Positions 19,265-31,504 of a stretch of DNA of 64,000 nucleotides are shown piece after piece. The stretch is from Pholiota molesta (taxonomy: Eukaryota > Basidiomycota > Agaricomycetes > Agaricales > Strophariaceae). The position numbers were made by a program, and so were the translations under genes. The notes beneath the pieces are model-generated. The model was given only the letters and a program-made list of their open reading frames with translations. It was not told the origin of the DNA and did not search any database. Numbering within the stretch: the stretch's first letter is position 1; each line of letters starts with the position of its first letter. The stretch is from contig JACGCK010000007.1 of assembly GCA_014925825.1 (NCBI GenBank), positions 620,001-684,000 on the forward strand. Reading direction: 5' to 3'.

Positions 19265-21394
19265 ATGTTTAGGAACGCAAACAATACCGCAATATCTGGC
19301 GGCACATTCACCGTAGTCAATGAAGAAGTTCATGAGGGCTTAAACGGTACGCCAACACGTTTCACAGTGTTTCGACGTATGATGAACAGGAATTTTACGT
19401 TGTATTTTGCAGGCCGCCAGATACTTTCCCAATCTCCCTATGTGGTCCACGGTGCAATTCACGACTCTGGTCAACGATATCCACCATCCGAATGCCATCC
19501 GGGTACGAGAGAGGATGTCCTAAAGATCGCGCTGGATTGGGTGGATAAGCCTCTGGATGACAGCGAATCACAGGTATTCTGGCTTTCTGGGCCAGCTGGC
19601 GTAGGCAAGACGGCTATCGCTCAGTCCCTCTGCCAACGTCTCAAGGAGCTTGGTCAACTCGGAGGAGATTTCTTCCTTTCGCGCTCGGTAGCTGGACACA
19701 GCGACCTTCATACCCTCTTCCCTACTCTTGCCTATCAGCTCGCTGGCGCATATCCAGATTTTGGGTTTTATTTGGACAATGTCATCAAGTCCGACGAATC
19801 CGTCCTCACAAAGAACATGGGGATTCAACTCGACCAGCTGATCATAAATCCTTTGAAACGGGCGCATAGCATTTCGAGCATCCCTCTAGTTGTTGTCGTC
19901 GATGGTCTTGACGAAGCTGGAGCTGAACGCGATCAAACTTTGCTTCTATGGATTCTAGAGTCTTTTATTTCTCATCGTCTCCCTCTGAAGATAATCCTAA
20001 CAAGTCGACCCGAACCTTGGATCAAAAGTGCCTTCGGCGGCAGTAATCCTCTCGCAGGCAGTACGCGGTGCCATTTCCTCCATCGCACATCACAAACCGA
20101 TATTGATATCCGTAAAGTCCTCCAATTTGGATTCGAAAGCATACAGAAAAAACACGACTTGATGACGAGTCGATCGAACAGGTGGCCATCTTCCGAAGTC
20201 ATCGACAACCTTGTAGACAGAGCGTCAGGCCAGTTCATATATGCATCGACCCTCCTCAGATATGTTGAGGATCAGAACGGTAATCCGGTCGAAAGGCTAC
20301 AGTGGATCGTTGAAATGCCATCGGAAGGGATTATGGATTTTCCTTTCCTTGCGCTCGACAACCTTTACAAGCATGTTCTATCGACGTCTTCCAATCTTAA
20401 CCGTACCCTCACCGTCCTTGGAGCCATAATTGCTAGCTTCCAAACAATATATAATACACCCTTCGCCAAGACTCGGACTTCGTATGAATCTTCTATTCCA
20501 GATCTCGGCCTCAGCCAGCGACCCGTGTCTCCTCCACAACTCAACCCAAATTCAATCTCCCCTCGTGCCTCAATAGATGACCAAATTGATATTAATGATG
20601 TATCCTTCCCCATAGGCCGGATAGAACGAATGCTCAACCTTCGGGTAGCTGACGGTTCTTTGGCGCTTCGAACAATTCATTCTCTTGTGGACATCTCTTC
20701 TAGTATGGAAGTCGGCGTCAAATTTTATCACAAATCCTTCCAGGACTTTCTATTAGATCATAATCGCTCTGGGGAATACTTCCTAGATATGACCCAAGTA
20801 TATTCCAAGTTAATGGCCGGGTGTCTTCGGCTCTTCAGAGACTTTGGTGCGCCTCTTCAGATTTGGGTAACAACTCGGTTGTGACTTGATTTCACATAGA
20901 ACAATATGACCTACAGTCAAAACCAAGAACTATTTATGAGGATCTCCAAGATATAGAAAAACGATGGATGGTATGGTGGCTTCTCTCGGCGGCGTCTGAC
21001 GAGGCCTGGCTGCTGGCAGAAGTCAAGGCCATTGATAAAACTGCGTTTAATCTGAACTATACAAAGAAAATTGCACAGAAGATAATTTTCTCATTCTCCA
21101 AGTAAGTCCATCCACTGATTATGAGATCTCACTATTTCTGATTTATCCTCCGTGTCCTTTCTAGGAGCTATCGAGCCCCGGGCATCTGTCACTTGACAAA
21201 GCTTATCAGGAATAGTGGTAACATTGCCGAATTAATATCGTCGGTGCGTCTTCTTTTTTATTGTCCAGCCTCTAGCTGATGTTGGAATTCAGGAGGCAAA
21301 TGGACGGAAAACTTTCGGTCTGTCATACGAAAGATTTCGAACTGTCGAGACTTTCTTTATACCACGTCTCATCCGTGCCAGATCCGGGCTGTAA
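19265..21394 (+). CDS. NACHT-domain NTPase (fungal NLR-like, no C-terminal repeats)
   Basis: Exons 19265-20866, 20917-21101, 21165-21243 and 21293-21394 join in frame to 655 residues. The start is the first ATG, giving MFRNANNTAISGGTFTVV, the N-terminal ISGG-x-F motif typical of agaricomycete NACHT proteins. The P-loop GPAGVGKTAIAQ is near residue 108 and the Walker B LVVVVDGLDEAG near 210, followed by ILTSRPEPW (sensor 1). A winged-helix-like region with YHKSFQDFLLD follows. The protein ends soon after, with no WD40, TPR or ankyrin repeats, so it is shorter than most signalling NLRs. A possible in-frame 66-base intron (19347-19412) near the N-terminus cannot be settled. The family acts in nonself recognition and regulated cell death; the ligand here is unknown. 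Confidence 0.85.
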
Positions 21395-23600
21395 GAAATT
21401 ATTTGCCAAGACCCACTGCGTAACAACACCAAGTAGTGAACGATATCCCCTATGTCTAGACTCTATTTAGATACCATTTTTCCGATATTAGGTTTTTGAT
21501 TCTACATTTATGCTATATATTTTAGTGTCCATCTAAGACATATTCAGCTATTGTACCATTTTTGCGACTGTCAAACGTACCTATGACTTGGTACAGACAT
21601 GCAGGACACTAGCTATACACGTAGTTCTCTTCCGTTTCTCTCTCCAGCGATCGATCATAACGCCAGCTGGACGAAGTTCAAGGAACGGTCAATGGGGAGG
21701 AGGACAGCATTATAATTTGAACGGGACACATAATTTCAGACCCTATCACGACAATGCCTTCGAGCTGTGCATTACTTGGGCGCAAGGGAGGGAGGGTGGC
21801 GGTGGCAGCAAGATGGGGATGGGGATGAATCTGAATACGTGAGCAGGGCCCCCCACGCCAAACGGTACTTATTTATATCAAAAACAGAATCATGTCATTC
21901 TACGGAAGTCTTCAGTCAGATGGGAATGATGCATCACAATGGCAACACAATGGTAGTTTCAAAAGTGTTGTTGTCCTCAGCCTTCCCCCCACTGCCTTTC
22001 GCATTTCTGCGACACAGTCGTAACGGCCTCGCTTCGCTTCTATTAATCTCGCTGATTCATCAAATTTCACTGGTGACTACGATGACGAGGCAATCGTGCA
22101 TGCCGGCTGATTTCATCCAGATCGACTGTGGCCATCCAACCATATGATTTGATATCAACGAGGCATGACTCTGAGAGAAGGCGCGTCGATGTCTTCCTTC
22201 CACGCAGCCTGGAAGTAAGTTCGTTTTTTTTTTGCAATGATGTGCAGCTGACTAACAACGAGTGTAGTGCCAGAATTGAGTTCAATCCAGCGACGTGAAA
22301 ACGAATCTCGAGTTGTCAGGTATGACGATGAGCATCGCACCATTGGCACCAGCACTCTGCCCAGCAGGGCCAGCACAGCGCTTACCATGCCGACAAACGT
22401 CAATTCAGACGTACCTGCCTTGTGCTCTGACGTGAACAACGGAATAGCAACTTAGACGACGACGGCGGGCAGCGAGCGCCTGATGAGCAAATTTGAAGCC
22501 AGTAGGAACACTTTGCGCATATCCATACCGCGCGCCCCCGCCTCCATTCCCTCCTACAACGCGGGTCTATGTAGTCCCCTTCACGGTACCTCCTGTCCCA
22601 TGTGAAGTTCCCGGTATCGAACTCGGTCAACAGCGCAATCGCCTCACGTCCAACTTGAACATCTATAACAACATCTTTGCCACAAGTTGCGACAGCTCTG
22701 ATACTCGCTCCTGCGGGAATTCAGCCAGTGAAAAACAAGACAACAAGGTCTAACAACCGTGAAATGGTTCACCTGCTTTTCACCCCCAGCGGACATCGTT
22801 TCAATGGCTGAACCTCTCAAACACGTCAATGGAGTTTTTAGCGCTGCAGGTGAGTCTTCCTCAAACATTTGTGCTATCTGTTGCTCACCACGTCACAGTC
22901 GCAGACCACAACAATGGCGCCCAGTAGCACTATGCTTCTTAACTCAGTGTCAGCGCACGGATTCATCTTTTTTGATCAATCTGGCTGGCCGGCATCGAAA
23001 TACCACGCGGAAGAGCTCGTGGTGCTCGCTGGTTAGCTGCATCCCGGATTGACTGCTGGCCATCCAACTACATCGACGAAATATATTATATAAATAGGAA
23101 AGGCGCTTCAATTTCTTTCCTTCCAAACAGCTTGCAGGTGAGTATAATTTCATTGAATTTGATTTGTGATCACGCAACAATATCTGTAATCGCTAGAATT
23201 GACTTGAACGCGCCGACAATAACAACTCGACAAATCGAACCTCAGCTTCGACAGTTGAATGATACTAGACAAGAAGTTAGGGTGGCCAAGATGAGGCGTA
23301 CTGGGCATCTACGCGCGTTGAGACCATATATATGCCTTCGCGCTATGAACTACTGGTATAGCATGGGCCGCGATAGCAGCGAGATTTGGATGTACATAAG
23401 CCTTTTCGTGAGCACCACGCGAGCCTGCCGCGCGCCAATCACGAGTTCCCGGGGTCACAGCATACATATTATAAATAGAATCATGTTGTTTTACAGGAGC
23501 CAAATTAGTCAAGAGAGTCTTTAGTATGCTCGTCAAACCTCTGGGCCACCGCGGTCAGCATGAGCAAACAGATAGATAACCCGCAATGTATCGATGCCTT
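21395..23600. other. Intergenic region
   Basis: No intact gene. Two stretches, about 22060-22215 and 22970-23130, share words (GGCCATCCAAC, CTTCCTTCCA, AGCTTGCAGGTGAGT-like) and look like old copies of one segment. Beyond that I see nothing. Confidence 0.4.
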
Positions 23601-23619
23601 GTTCTGTGGCTATTACACA

Positions 23620-25000
23620 GTGAAAGCTCGCTCTTGTCAGGGAGCATAATTACAGACCAATGAGAAGCGTGCCATTGCGTCGGGGTAGGTGATGTGCATC
23701 AGTTGGCATGGGGCAGTGCGACAGGATGTGCGCTGATGTGCTCCAAAAAGATGGTGGCCGGGCACCCACCCATTATTTTCAAATGTCGACATGTCCTCGT
23801 ATCCATCAAATCTGACAGCATAAAACAGGAAATTACGGCTGAAATGAGAATAAGTAACGTCAGGCACTTCAGGCTTCCGCCTCGAGCTCTACCAGTATAA
23901 ATAGGACATTCCAGAATGTGAGAAGGCTGGCTGCTGAAACACAAAACTGCTGGAAATTTTGAAAGGCAATGTCCAAATCTGTAGTTCCCTTTCTTCTCTT
24001 TATAGTACTGCTGTGCTAGTCTTGATTCTGCAGATCATCTTTATTGCCTTACTGTTCAAAAAGTGGAGTCATCGACTATTATTGGCACTTCCTCGGATTG
24101 CTTACAACATAACCTGCTGAGCTCTTGATAGTCGCCGATCGCTGACGCCGTCTTTTTAACTTCTTCGTCGACAATCCCATTGGTTAAGTACTGGATCATT
24201 TTTCGCCATTTCTCTGTCATAATTCGATGTCAACTAACTGGCAGTAATTCTGGGATGTTACCATCACTAACAATACCACCTACAAATTGCCTGTATTGAT
24301 TGTGAATGATCACTCTCGAGTTGATGTTTCCAGCATAATTGCGCTGTTAGATACCAGGTCAATGTCAGCAGTGCGACTAAGAATCGAAAATTATTGTAGG
24401 TGAAAGACTTGTTTCATTTGCAGAACGCAGAATCCGCTTGGTGCAGCTCACAACATTTCACGCATCAGGACAGTATCATAAAAGAAGAAAGGCCCAGTGA
24501 TTTGCTTTTCTTTTAGAAAATCGGACGATAAGACACCTAATTTACTAGTTTAGATGGGTGCGAATTATAATAACACTACATATCTGATATATCACAATCC
24601 CCAAGGGAACCGAAAGTCCGTGTCGGCGATTTTTGTGCTAACTTGCAGCGAGGCACTGGATATGGTTGTAAATAGCTGAACCTAAAGTGCTCTCGAAGCC
24701 AACCCAAAGCTACGAACACCGCCATTTGGTTATACTACGAGGCACGCACTCACCCTTTTGTTTTCGCAGCCTCCGGGAGACAGGTGCCAGAATCAGAATC
24801 CAGATACCAGATGCTCCTGCTTGACACCGCCCAAGTCCTGTAGTGTCACTAATTTTAACCATTCCACACGTTCCAGAAATTCCGAGTGAGATTTGAACGC
24901 GTTAGAAGCCCAGCAGAAGGAGCATGAGTATATTTGCACTCATCATACTTACATTCAAGTCACCATAAGTGTGTCGACTCATGTCACCCACAAACCTCAA
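23620..25000. repeat. Old duplicated upstream segment, copy 1 (partner 29540-30300)
   Basis: Shared words in order with 29540-30300 include GATGTGCTCC, GAAGGCTGGCTGCTGAAAC and a GTGTCGGCGATT/GTCGGTGATTGTG block. Each copy lies upstream of a five-exon zinc-finger gene, so the gene and its upstream DNA were duplicated together. No gene lies inside. Confidence 0.6.
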
Positions 25001-25114
25001 AGGGAATGGAGGAAAAAGCCCACAGTCATAGATTATCGAATATTGATAGTATGACCTTGGGAAAACCAAACACTTCAAACAAGTTCTGTGCTTCCATTTC
25101 CGCAAAGCTATCCC

Positions 25115-25122
25115 TATAAATA
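25115..25122 (+). promoter_or_regulatory. TATA box of zinc-finger gene A
   Basis: TATAAATA 86-93 bases before the ATG at 25208, followed by a CT-rich leader. The paralogue at 30.4 kb has TATAAAATA at the same distance. Confidence 0.6.
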
Positions 25123-25207
25123 TTTCTTTCTCTTCGAGCTCTTGTTCCAAGACCATTTCCCATTATCCTTGCTCGTTACCGGGATGAAGACATAATTCAA
25201 GCGGCCT

Positions 25208-26231
25208 ATGGATCCAGCAAATGCAAACACCCTTATTTACAGCGAAGATAATTATTTCCTCACCAACGTGTCTTTAGTAGAATACGCCATTGCGGAAAAA
25301 GCACCAATGTCGATTACACCTGCGGAAGGGCACCATCTACAAGCTCTTACAGGTTAGCCTTTGCAGATTTAGCTCACATCTTGCTCTGAAATATGTTTTT
25401 GATAGACTACTTTCAAGTTGGGCGTCAATATCCAACATCAGAATATGTCGCGAGTCATCTTGGAGCATCTCCGAATCAACTTGGGCTTGTTCCCCAGATT
25501 GGAGTGACAGTCCCGAACAGAAATCATCGAGGTGAGGATTCTTTTACAGACACAGAGTCGCATAAAGTTGAAACAGGTGGTCAGATTATCCACAAGAAGC
25601 TCAACAACCGGCGCTGAATACTTCAGTTCTTCTGTCAGGTCCGTTTCTTTAAAATATAGGCCCAACATCTGTTCTGAAAGATACAACTCCTCATGTAGAC
25701 GTAGAGATAGTACCCACCGGCCAAAACCCGGATCCAGAACTTCAGCATGAATTTTTGCAATTTTTAATGGAAAATCAGCGCTTGTTGAATTCCGTAACCA
25801 GTCCGACCGAGGTAGCCATTGCCGCAATCCAGGACGGCTTCGCGAACGATATACGGAACCGCGGTCTCGCTCCTCCTTTACTCGACATACAGAAAATAGG
25901 CCTGCAGTTCAAGCCTGTTGTGGGATCGGCGGCTTCCCGCCAGCAAAGCGACAGCAGGACAAAAACTCAGGCGAAAATTATCAAATGCCCTTTTCCGTTT
26001 TGCGAGGGCCACTTTACGAGGTCGGCCGGGCTTAAAAGTAAGAATCGCAAGCTCAACACTATTCCAAATTTCCTTACCTATTCTCATGATGCAGATCATC
26101 TATCTGGACACTTTAGCCTAACCCCAAAGCAGTGTTTACGCTGTGGAAAATGCTTTTCTGATGCTGCCATAAAAAGACACAAGGACAGCTGTACTAGGGG
26201 ACTAGTTCTCACTCAGACATCTAGATTCTAG
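25208..26231 (+). CDS. C2H2 zinc-finger protein, paralogue A
   Basis: Exons 25208-25352, 25406-25531, 25585-25638, 25681-26037 and 26095-26231 join in frame to 272 residues. All four introns have GT-AG ends and the same phase. Exon 4 encodes a helical region (LQFLMENQRLLNSV, PLLDIQKIGLQFKPVVGS) and the start of finger 1, CPFPFCEGHFTRSAGLK. The last splice adds NHLSGHF, completing CX4CX12HX4H. Finger 2 is CLRCGKCFSDAAIKRHKDSC, a C2HC form. The N-terminal half is acidic and Ser/Pro-rich, like an activation region. A nuclear DNA-binding role is inferred from the fingers. Three paralogues share this exon plan (30.4, 39.5 and 42.8 kb). It is tail-to-tail with a relic of the 37.8-kb gene. Confidence 0.82.
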
Positions 26232-26562
26232 ATCGTGAACGCTGAAAATTTATTCAGGGAAAGCAGTCATCGATCAACGCTTCTCAAAAGTGTAACAAAT
26301 ACACATGGACTTGATATTTTTCTATCAACACTAATATAGATATGATGGACGTTCTAGTAGAATCCACATCTGTTCGTTTCTGACTCCTCGCTCAATCAAT
26401 ATTTTCAATAATTAGACTTGATTAAAGACTTGATTAACCGCTAAACTTTCACAAGAGATCTTTGATATACACACGAGATTTCCAGTATAATTAAATTACA
26501 AGTCCGCGACGCTGTCTGATATCACACAAAATTAACCAACCAACCAATCAACCACTGGAGCA

Positions 26563-27134
26563 TCAGAGCTCTCTCCTGCCCTGAAATCCGCAGCTCTGCT
26601 TATCATTACCCGCTCCCGAGAAGCTCGAGCGTCTAACCCCGATGCCCTCACAGCTCCTCGATTGTCTGAGCGTATCCGAGCAGCGGCCCCATACGTCGCG
26701 GCTGGAATGAGCTATCCCAAAGGCTGCGCTGGTCCGTCCAGCGCCTGGCCCCACGGATACCATACAGCAGCACATGCACAGCTCGCTGACCGCGTACTCT
26801 GTCCTTACGCACGGTAGCGTGACTTCGAACAGATCGCAGAAGTTGTCGTCGCGTTCGAGGTGCGGGGATTCCTCCTCCGCGAGCACGACGCATAGGCTTT
26901 TGACACGATAAAGCAGTCGAAGATCGGGGTTCCTATTGCTTGTGGACGGGGTGCATGTTTGATGCGCGCGCAAGAGAAGTATAGGGATGCAGTGTAAAGC
27001 GTGCAGCTCGGCCTTCGCAGGTTCGTGCTTAGCCACATCAGCGTGCTCCGCGAAGGTGGCTTGGTAGTAGTACGGCATGTATGTCGCGTGTTACCAGCGT
27101 CGGTGACGGTGAATGCCGTGCCTTGCCAGCGCAT
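26563..27134 (-). pseudogene. Degenerate copy of the 37.8-kb F-box-like gene
   Basis: Minus-strand pieces match the intact gene in order but in three different frames: LMWLSTNLRR and CTLYTASLY, then LRLLYRVKSLCVVLAEEESP with HLERDDNFCDLFEVTLP, and finally SFQPRRMGPLLGYAQTIEE. Frame changes between these blocks mark it as a pseudogene. It converges on zinc-finger gene A, the same arrangement as at 39 and 42.5 kb. Confidence 0.7.
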
Positions 27135-29539
27135 GGTCGAGGAAATGGACGATGTGGATGTTCAACTTGATAAAGATAGATAAGGCGCGCTGCGAAGGCG
27201 AAGATGAAGATGAGTATAACAGTATTAGGAAGAGGTGTGTAGCCCGTATAAGAGAAAAGTGACATACCTTGCCTCCGTATTGAGACAGCCTTTTCGAGTA
27301 CGTAGCGTCAATCCAGAGATGCTCGTACAAATCGGTGCGAGCGTGTTTTTTGGCGTAGACTCTAATAGCGTTGAGATTTACGGGGAGACAAATGGATGCG
27401 TAGATAGGAAAATGGATGTAAAGATGTGAGATACATCAGCCACTATCCAGCAAGAATGACAAGGAGAGACGCACATAATATGTATGTAAATATGGATGTA
27501 TGACATGGGCATGCTGCATGCCACACGACGCACTATGCGTAGCTCATGATCTCATACTGGGGGCCTAGAATATCATCATGCATAATTCGTCTTGAGATCT
27601 GAAAGGTAGGCGCAGAAAAGTAAACGCGATCCGGAAATGAATCCAAATGATGGTCGCGGTTGCAGCAGAAGCGCGTCGGGAAGCTATATATTATCCATGT
27701 GTTGAATGGTATTTCTGACTATATCGTAAATGTTAGTCGCAGGCCCTAAACAATCATCGTAGAGCCGACATGACACACATGTTGATGAGGTGTGACGCGT
27801 TGACGTCGTTCGCGAGCTGGCATCCATCCACGGATGCCAGTCTTACGACTGACAGTATCGTACATATCACTGGGGAGTGTGATTCCAGTGTTCCTTCGCT
27901 GGCTTTTGCCCAAGAGGCTTTAACAAGATAAATTATTAGAATGGGTAACCCTTACCTTGTTCTAAGCCTCTCGGACAACGCATCCTTGGATGTCAGGCCT
28001 TTACGGCGCGTCACGTCCATCTACACGTAGGCGTCATCGTGTGTATATGTGCTGTTCATTAATTTCCAATAGCATGGTCGGCAGGGAGAAGCTCTCCCTG
28101 CAACCAAGGCCGACGTCGCAGTCAACGGGGGGCTTGCGTGCGCTGAATCGAATGAATAAGCTAATTATCTTGTAGCCGCCGTGTCAAGGTGGGATATTGG
28201 CAGGGTCCGTTGTCGTTGAGCGAGGAGTTGGGATGAGCAACGATTGTTTAGAAGGAGGCGCATGAGTTCGAATGAAACGTGTACATTCGTGCCTATTCGT
28301 GCTGTGCACCACTGGCGCAGCATGGGCGTGATGAGGACGCGCATTGGACGCGCATAAAGATTTGAAAAGGTCGGCTGTCAGACTGATCGGCATCGGCACT
28401 TTCCGTAAGCACGCCCCCCCCACGGCCCCCCGCGGCCCCGACATCGCCAGTCCCGCGCTGGTCCCGCGCCAATCACGAATTCTGGAGGCGAAGATGCAAT
28501 TAATGTTAGTTAGAAATAGAATCGTGTCCTTGTACTTATATGATTTGGCGGTGTACATTAGTAATAAGTATTAAAGCTTATTACAGTGTTATTGACTTGA
28601 TTCTCAAAAGCCCTGCACGTCCGCGTTACCATTCCTTTAAAGGCGGCGGTCAAAATAGTGACGCATGCTTCGATCTTTTGCTTGTGTCTCAAGATTCAGT
28701 GGCGGCCACCTCGAGGTCGAGGTGATGAGAAAGACGCACACCGCCCGAATGGGCGGTATTCAGGGAATCCGCCTGCTAATAAGTGCACACTTCCAGGAAT
28801 TCTATGCATGATGTACAGCCGAAACTCTACCTGCAGCCGGGGATAACGTCGAGGCTTGTGTGTGCAGATCTCTAATCCACGTACATATCGCGTAGCAGCT
28901 GCGTGAGAGTACCCAGGAGTGCCCTAGACGTTGGCGCGTTCGCGTAGCTAAGCGAAGTTGGGACGGGCAGTAGGGAAGTGGACAGGGCGAACCGTACATA
29001 TGTATATGTACATCCCTTCGTGATGGACACTATAGGCAAAGCATGGGTAGCTAAAACAAGTAGCAGTGAGATTGGAGTGAGAATGGGTGCCCTTCATTCT
29101 CAGAATCCAAGAAAGCGAAATATTTGCCATGAGCACACCACCTTGAGTCTTGACATCACGAGCTTCGGAGTTAGGCATCAAGGTATGTACATATTTTGAA
29201 AACACCTTGGAATCTGTACAACGACGTACAATGGTAAATGAAAATGACATTGTCCTACATATTAGCTTAGTACTAGAGGCATTCTCTTAGACCCTGCACA
29301 AAATGATAACCATGCTCACCCGTTCATTGGCCAGCGGTATACAGTTATGCTGCATATCGACGCGAAACGCGCACGCCAGGTGAACGAATGGCATGCCGAG
29401 GATGGTGCAGAGCTCACCACAATCGACTTGGCATCGAGTACCCTTGAGAGTCCGTGCTCAGGAGAGGTAAACCGCTGGTTCATTCGTAATGGATCCGTGC
29501 CTCGTCCTCTCGCGCATCGGAGATTCGCCTTATTTTAGC
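27135..29539. other. Intergenic region with perfect hairpins
   Basis: No gene is supported. Two perfect 9-bp stems stand out: CTGGCATCC/GGATGCCAG (27817-27840, loop ATCCAC) and GCAGGGAGA/TCTCCCTGC (28081-28101, loop AGC). A short stretch near 28450 (CCGCGCCAATCACGA) resembles one near 23430. Confidence 0.45.
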
Positions 29540-30300
29540 AGTGTAAAAACAGACAATTGAGAAGGGCGTGGAGGTAGGCGATGAGTTTAAGTGGACACGG
29601 GCGGTGCAACAAGATGTGCTCCGAGAAATTCCTGCCTTGAAGCCTCAAGGTTAAAGTCCTATTTATTATAGTCACCTGCCCGAACGAGCGCTAGAAGGCT
29701 GGCTGCTGAAACTCAAAATCCGCAGAGAAATTATCTCTGTGGGCACTTTTAAAAATTTCAATTCAGGGTAACTCTTATGTTTTGCCCTCAGGTTTTGAAG
29801 ACAATGGGGTGCCAATTTTAGACGGGGGTGAATTATGATTGCACTACATGTATGATGGATCGTAAATTGCGAAGGCACCAAAGATTTATGTCGGTGATTG
29901 TGTTTAACTGCAGGGAGGCGACGGATGGGTTTGTAAAGAGGCTAGCTAAAGATGTTCTTAAATCTAAAATCTATAAACATAGTCATTTTGATCAGTCCAC
30001 GGTGGATCCACTCATCCTCGTCGCCGTTCGGGAGGCATGCACCAGAGCAGCGGATGCTTGACACTGCTCAGATTTTGGTAGTAGTAGTTTTAGCAATCTC
30101 CGGACAAACTTTGGCTATATTTATGCACTTCATGTCGGACTTTAGCAGCTGTCAAGGTTAGGCCTTCCGAGGCGTTCTGTTACCCAGCTAGGGTACTCAA
30201 AGGGAAAAAGGCGCGCGTCGTGTTCTGCAGCAATAGATTATGACAATGCGAACACCGATCACCTGTTAAGCCCTGTGCTTCCATTCAAGTTATGAACTAC
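29540..30300. repeat. Old duplicated upstream segment, copy 2 (partner 23620-25000)
   Basis: Carries the same ordered words as copy 1, but compressed by deletions. It leads into zinc-finger gene B. Confidence 0.6.
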
Positions 30301-30390
30301 TATAAAATATTCTGTTCTCTTTGAGTTCATCTTCCGATACTGCTTCCCATTTTCTTCGCTCATTGTCCGCCACCAATACTCAGTTCATCT

Positions 30391-31504
30391 ATGGATCATT
30401 CTCTTAGTCCTATGGACAACCATGCAATGCAATCGGCAGAGGGAGACAATCTGTCTGCGTCCATCAACCAACACATGTTCGCTTCACTGGGCGGTCCTGT
30501 AGATTCTTTTTACAGCCAGCCATCAGTAAACGGCGTCTTGGTGGAGTCGGCACCTGCTAATGAGTATAGTATAGTAGCCCCCACAGGTCAGTCCCTGCAG
30601 ATTTAGCTCATACATTTGCATTGTTCTCAGTTACGGCTTTCATAGGATACCATGGACCTCGATATTCGACATCAACCTATGTCGCGAGTGATCTGGGAGC
30701 GTCGTCCACATCCCACTCCCAAGAGTATTCTGGATATGCATCGAGTCGAATGATGCTGGTCCCCCCGAGCGAAATTACATTTCCTTTAAACGGAAATGAT
30801 CGATGTGAGGATTCTTTCCTGGACGCGTAGTTACGTAAAGTTGATAAATACGATCAGATTATCCACAAGCAGTTCAACAACCGGCGCCGAATTTCATACT
30901 TCATCCCTCATCAGGTATGTCTGTTCCTTAAAATAAGCTTAGCTTTCGTTCTCAAAGTACAAATCGAACGTAGATGTAGAAACAATCCCCACCGGCCAAA
31001 ACCCAGATCCAGAACTTCAGCACGAGTTCTTGCAATTTTTAATGGACAACCATCGCTTATTGAACTCCATAACCAATCCGACCGACATAGCCATCACCTC
31101 AATCCAGAACGAATTCGCAAAAGACATCCAGAGCCGCGGCTTGTGCCTCCCATCCTCGACATACAGAAGATAGGCCTGCAGTTCAAGCCCGTCGTAGGGT
31201 CGGCGGCTACCCGACAGCAAGGCGACAACAGGACTAGAACACAGGCAAAACATATCGAATGCCCTTTCCCGTTCTGTGAAGGCCATTTCACGAGGTTGGC
31301 CGGGCTTAGAAGTAAGAATCACAAAGTTGACGCTATTCAAGTTCGCTTACCTGTTCTCATGACGCAGATCATCTGTCTGGACACTTTAGCCTGACCCCAA
31401 ATCAGTGTTTACGCTGTGGAAAATGCTTTTCTGATGCTGCCATCAAAAGGCACGAGGGAAGTTGTACAGGAGAGCGAGCTCTCAGTTGGATATCTGAAGC
31501 ATGA
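30391..31504 (+). pseudogene. C2H2 zinc-finger paralogue B, frame-disrupted
   Basis: The gene has the same exon plan as paralogue A, with TATAAAATA at 30301-30309 and an ATG at 30391. The last exon (from about 31368) gives NHLSGHF and CLRCGKCFSDAAIKRHEGSC to a stop at 31502-31504. Two breaks are visible relative to A. The fourth exon begins two bases short (near 30960), and one base is missing near 31141, between the SRGL block and the ILDIQKIGLQF block. The fingers themselves are undamaged (CPFPFCEGHFTRLAGLR). Either the gene died recently or small assembly errors are present. Confidence 0.7.
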
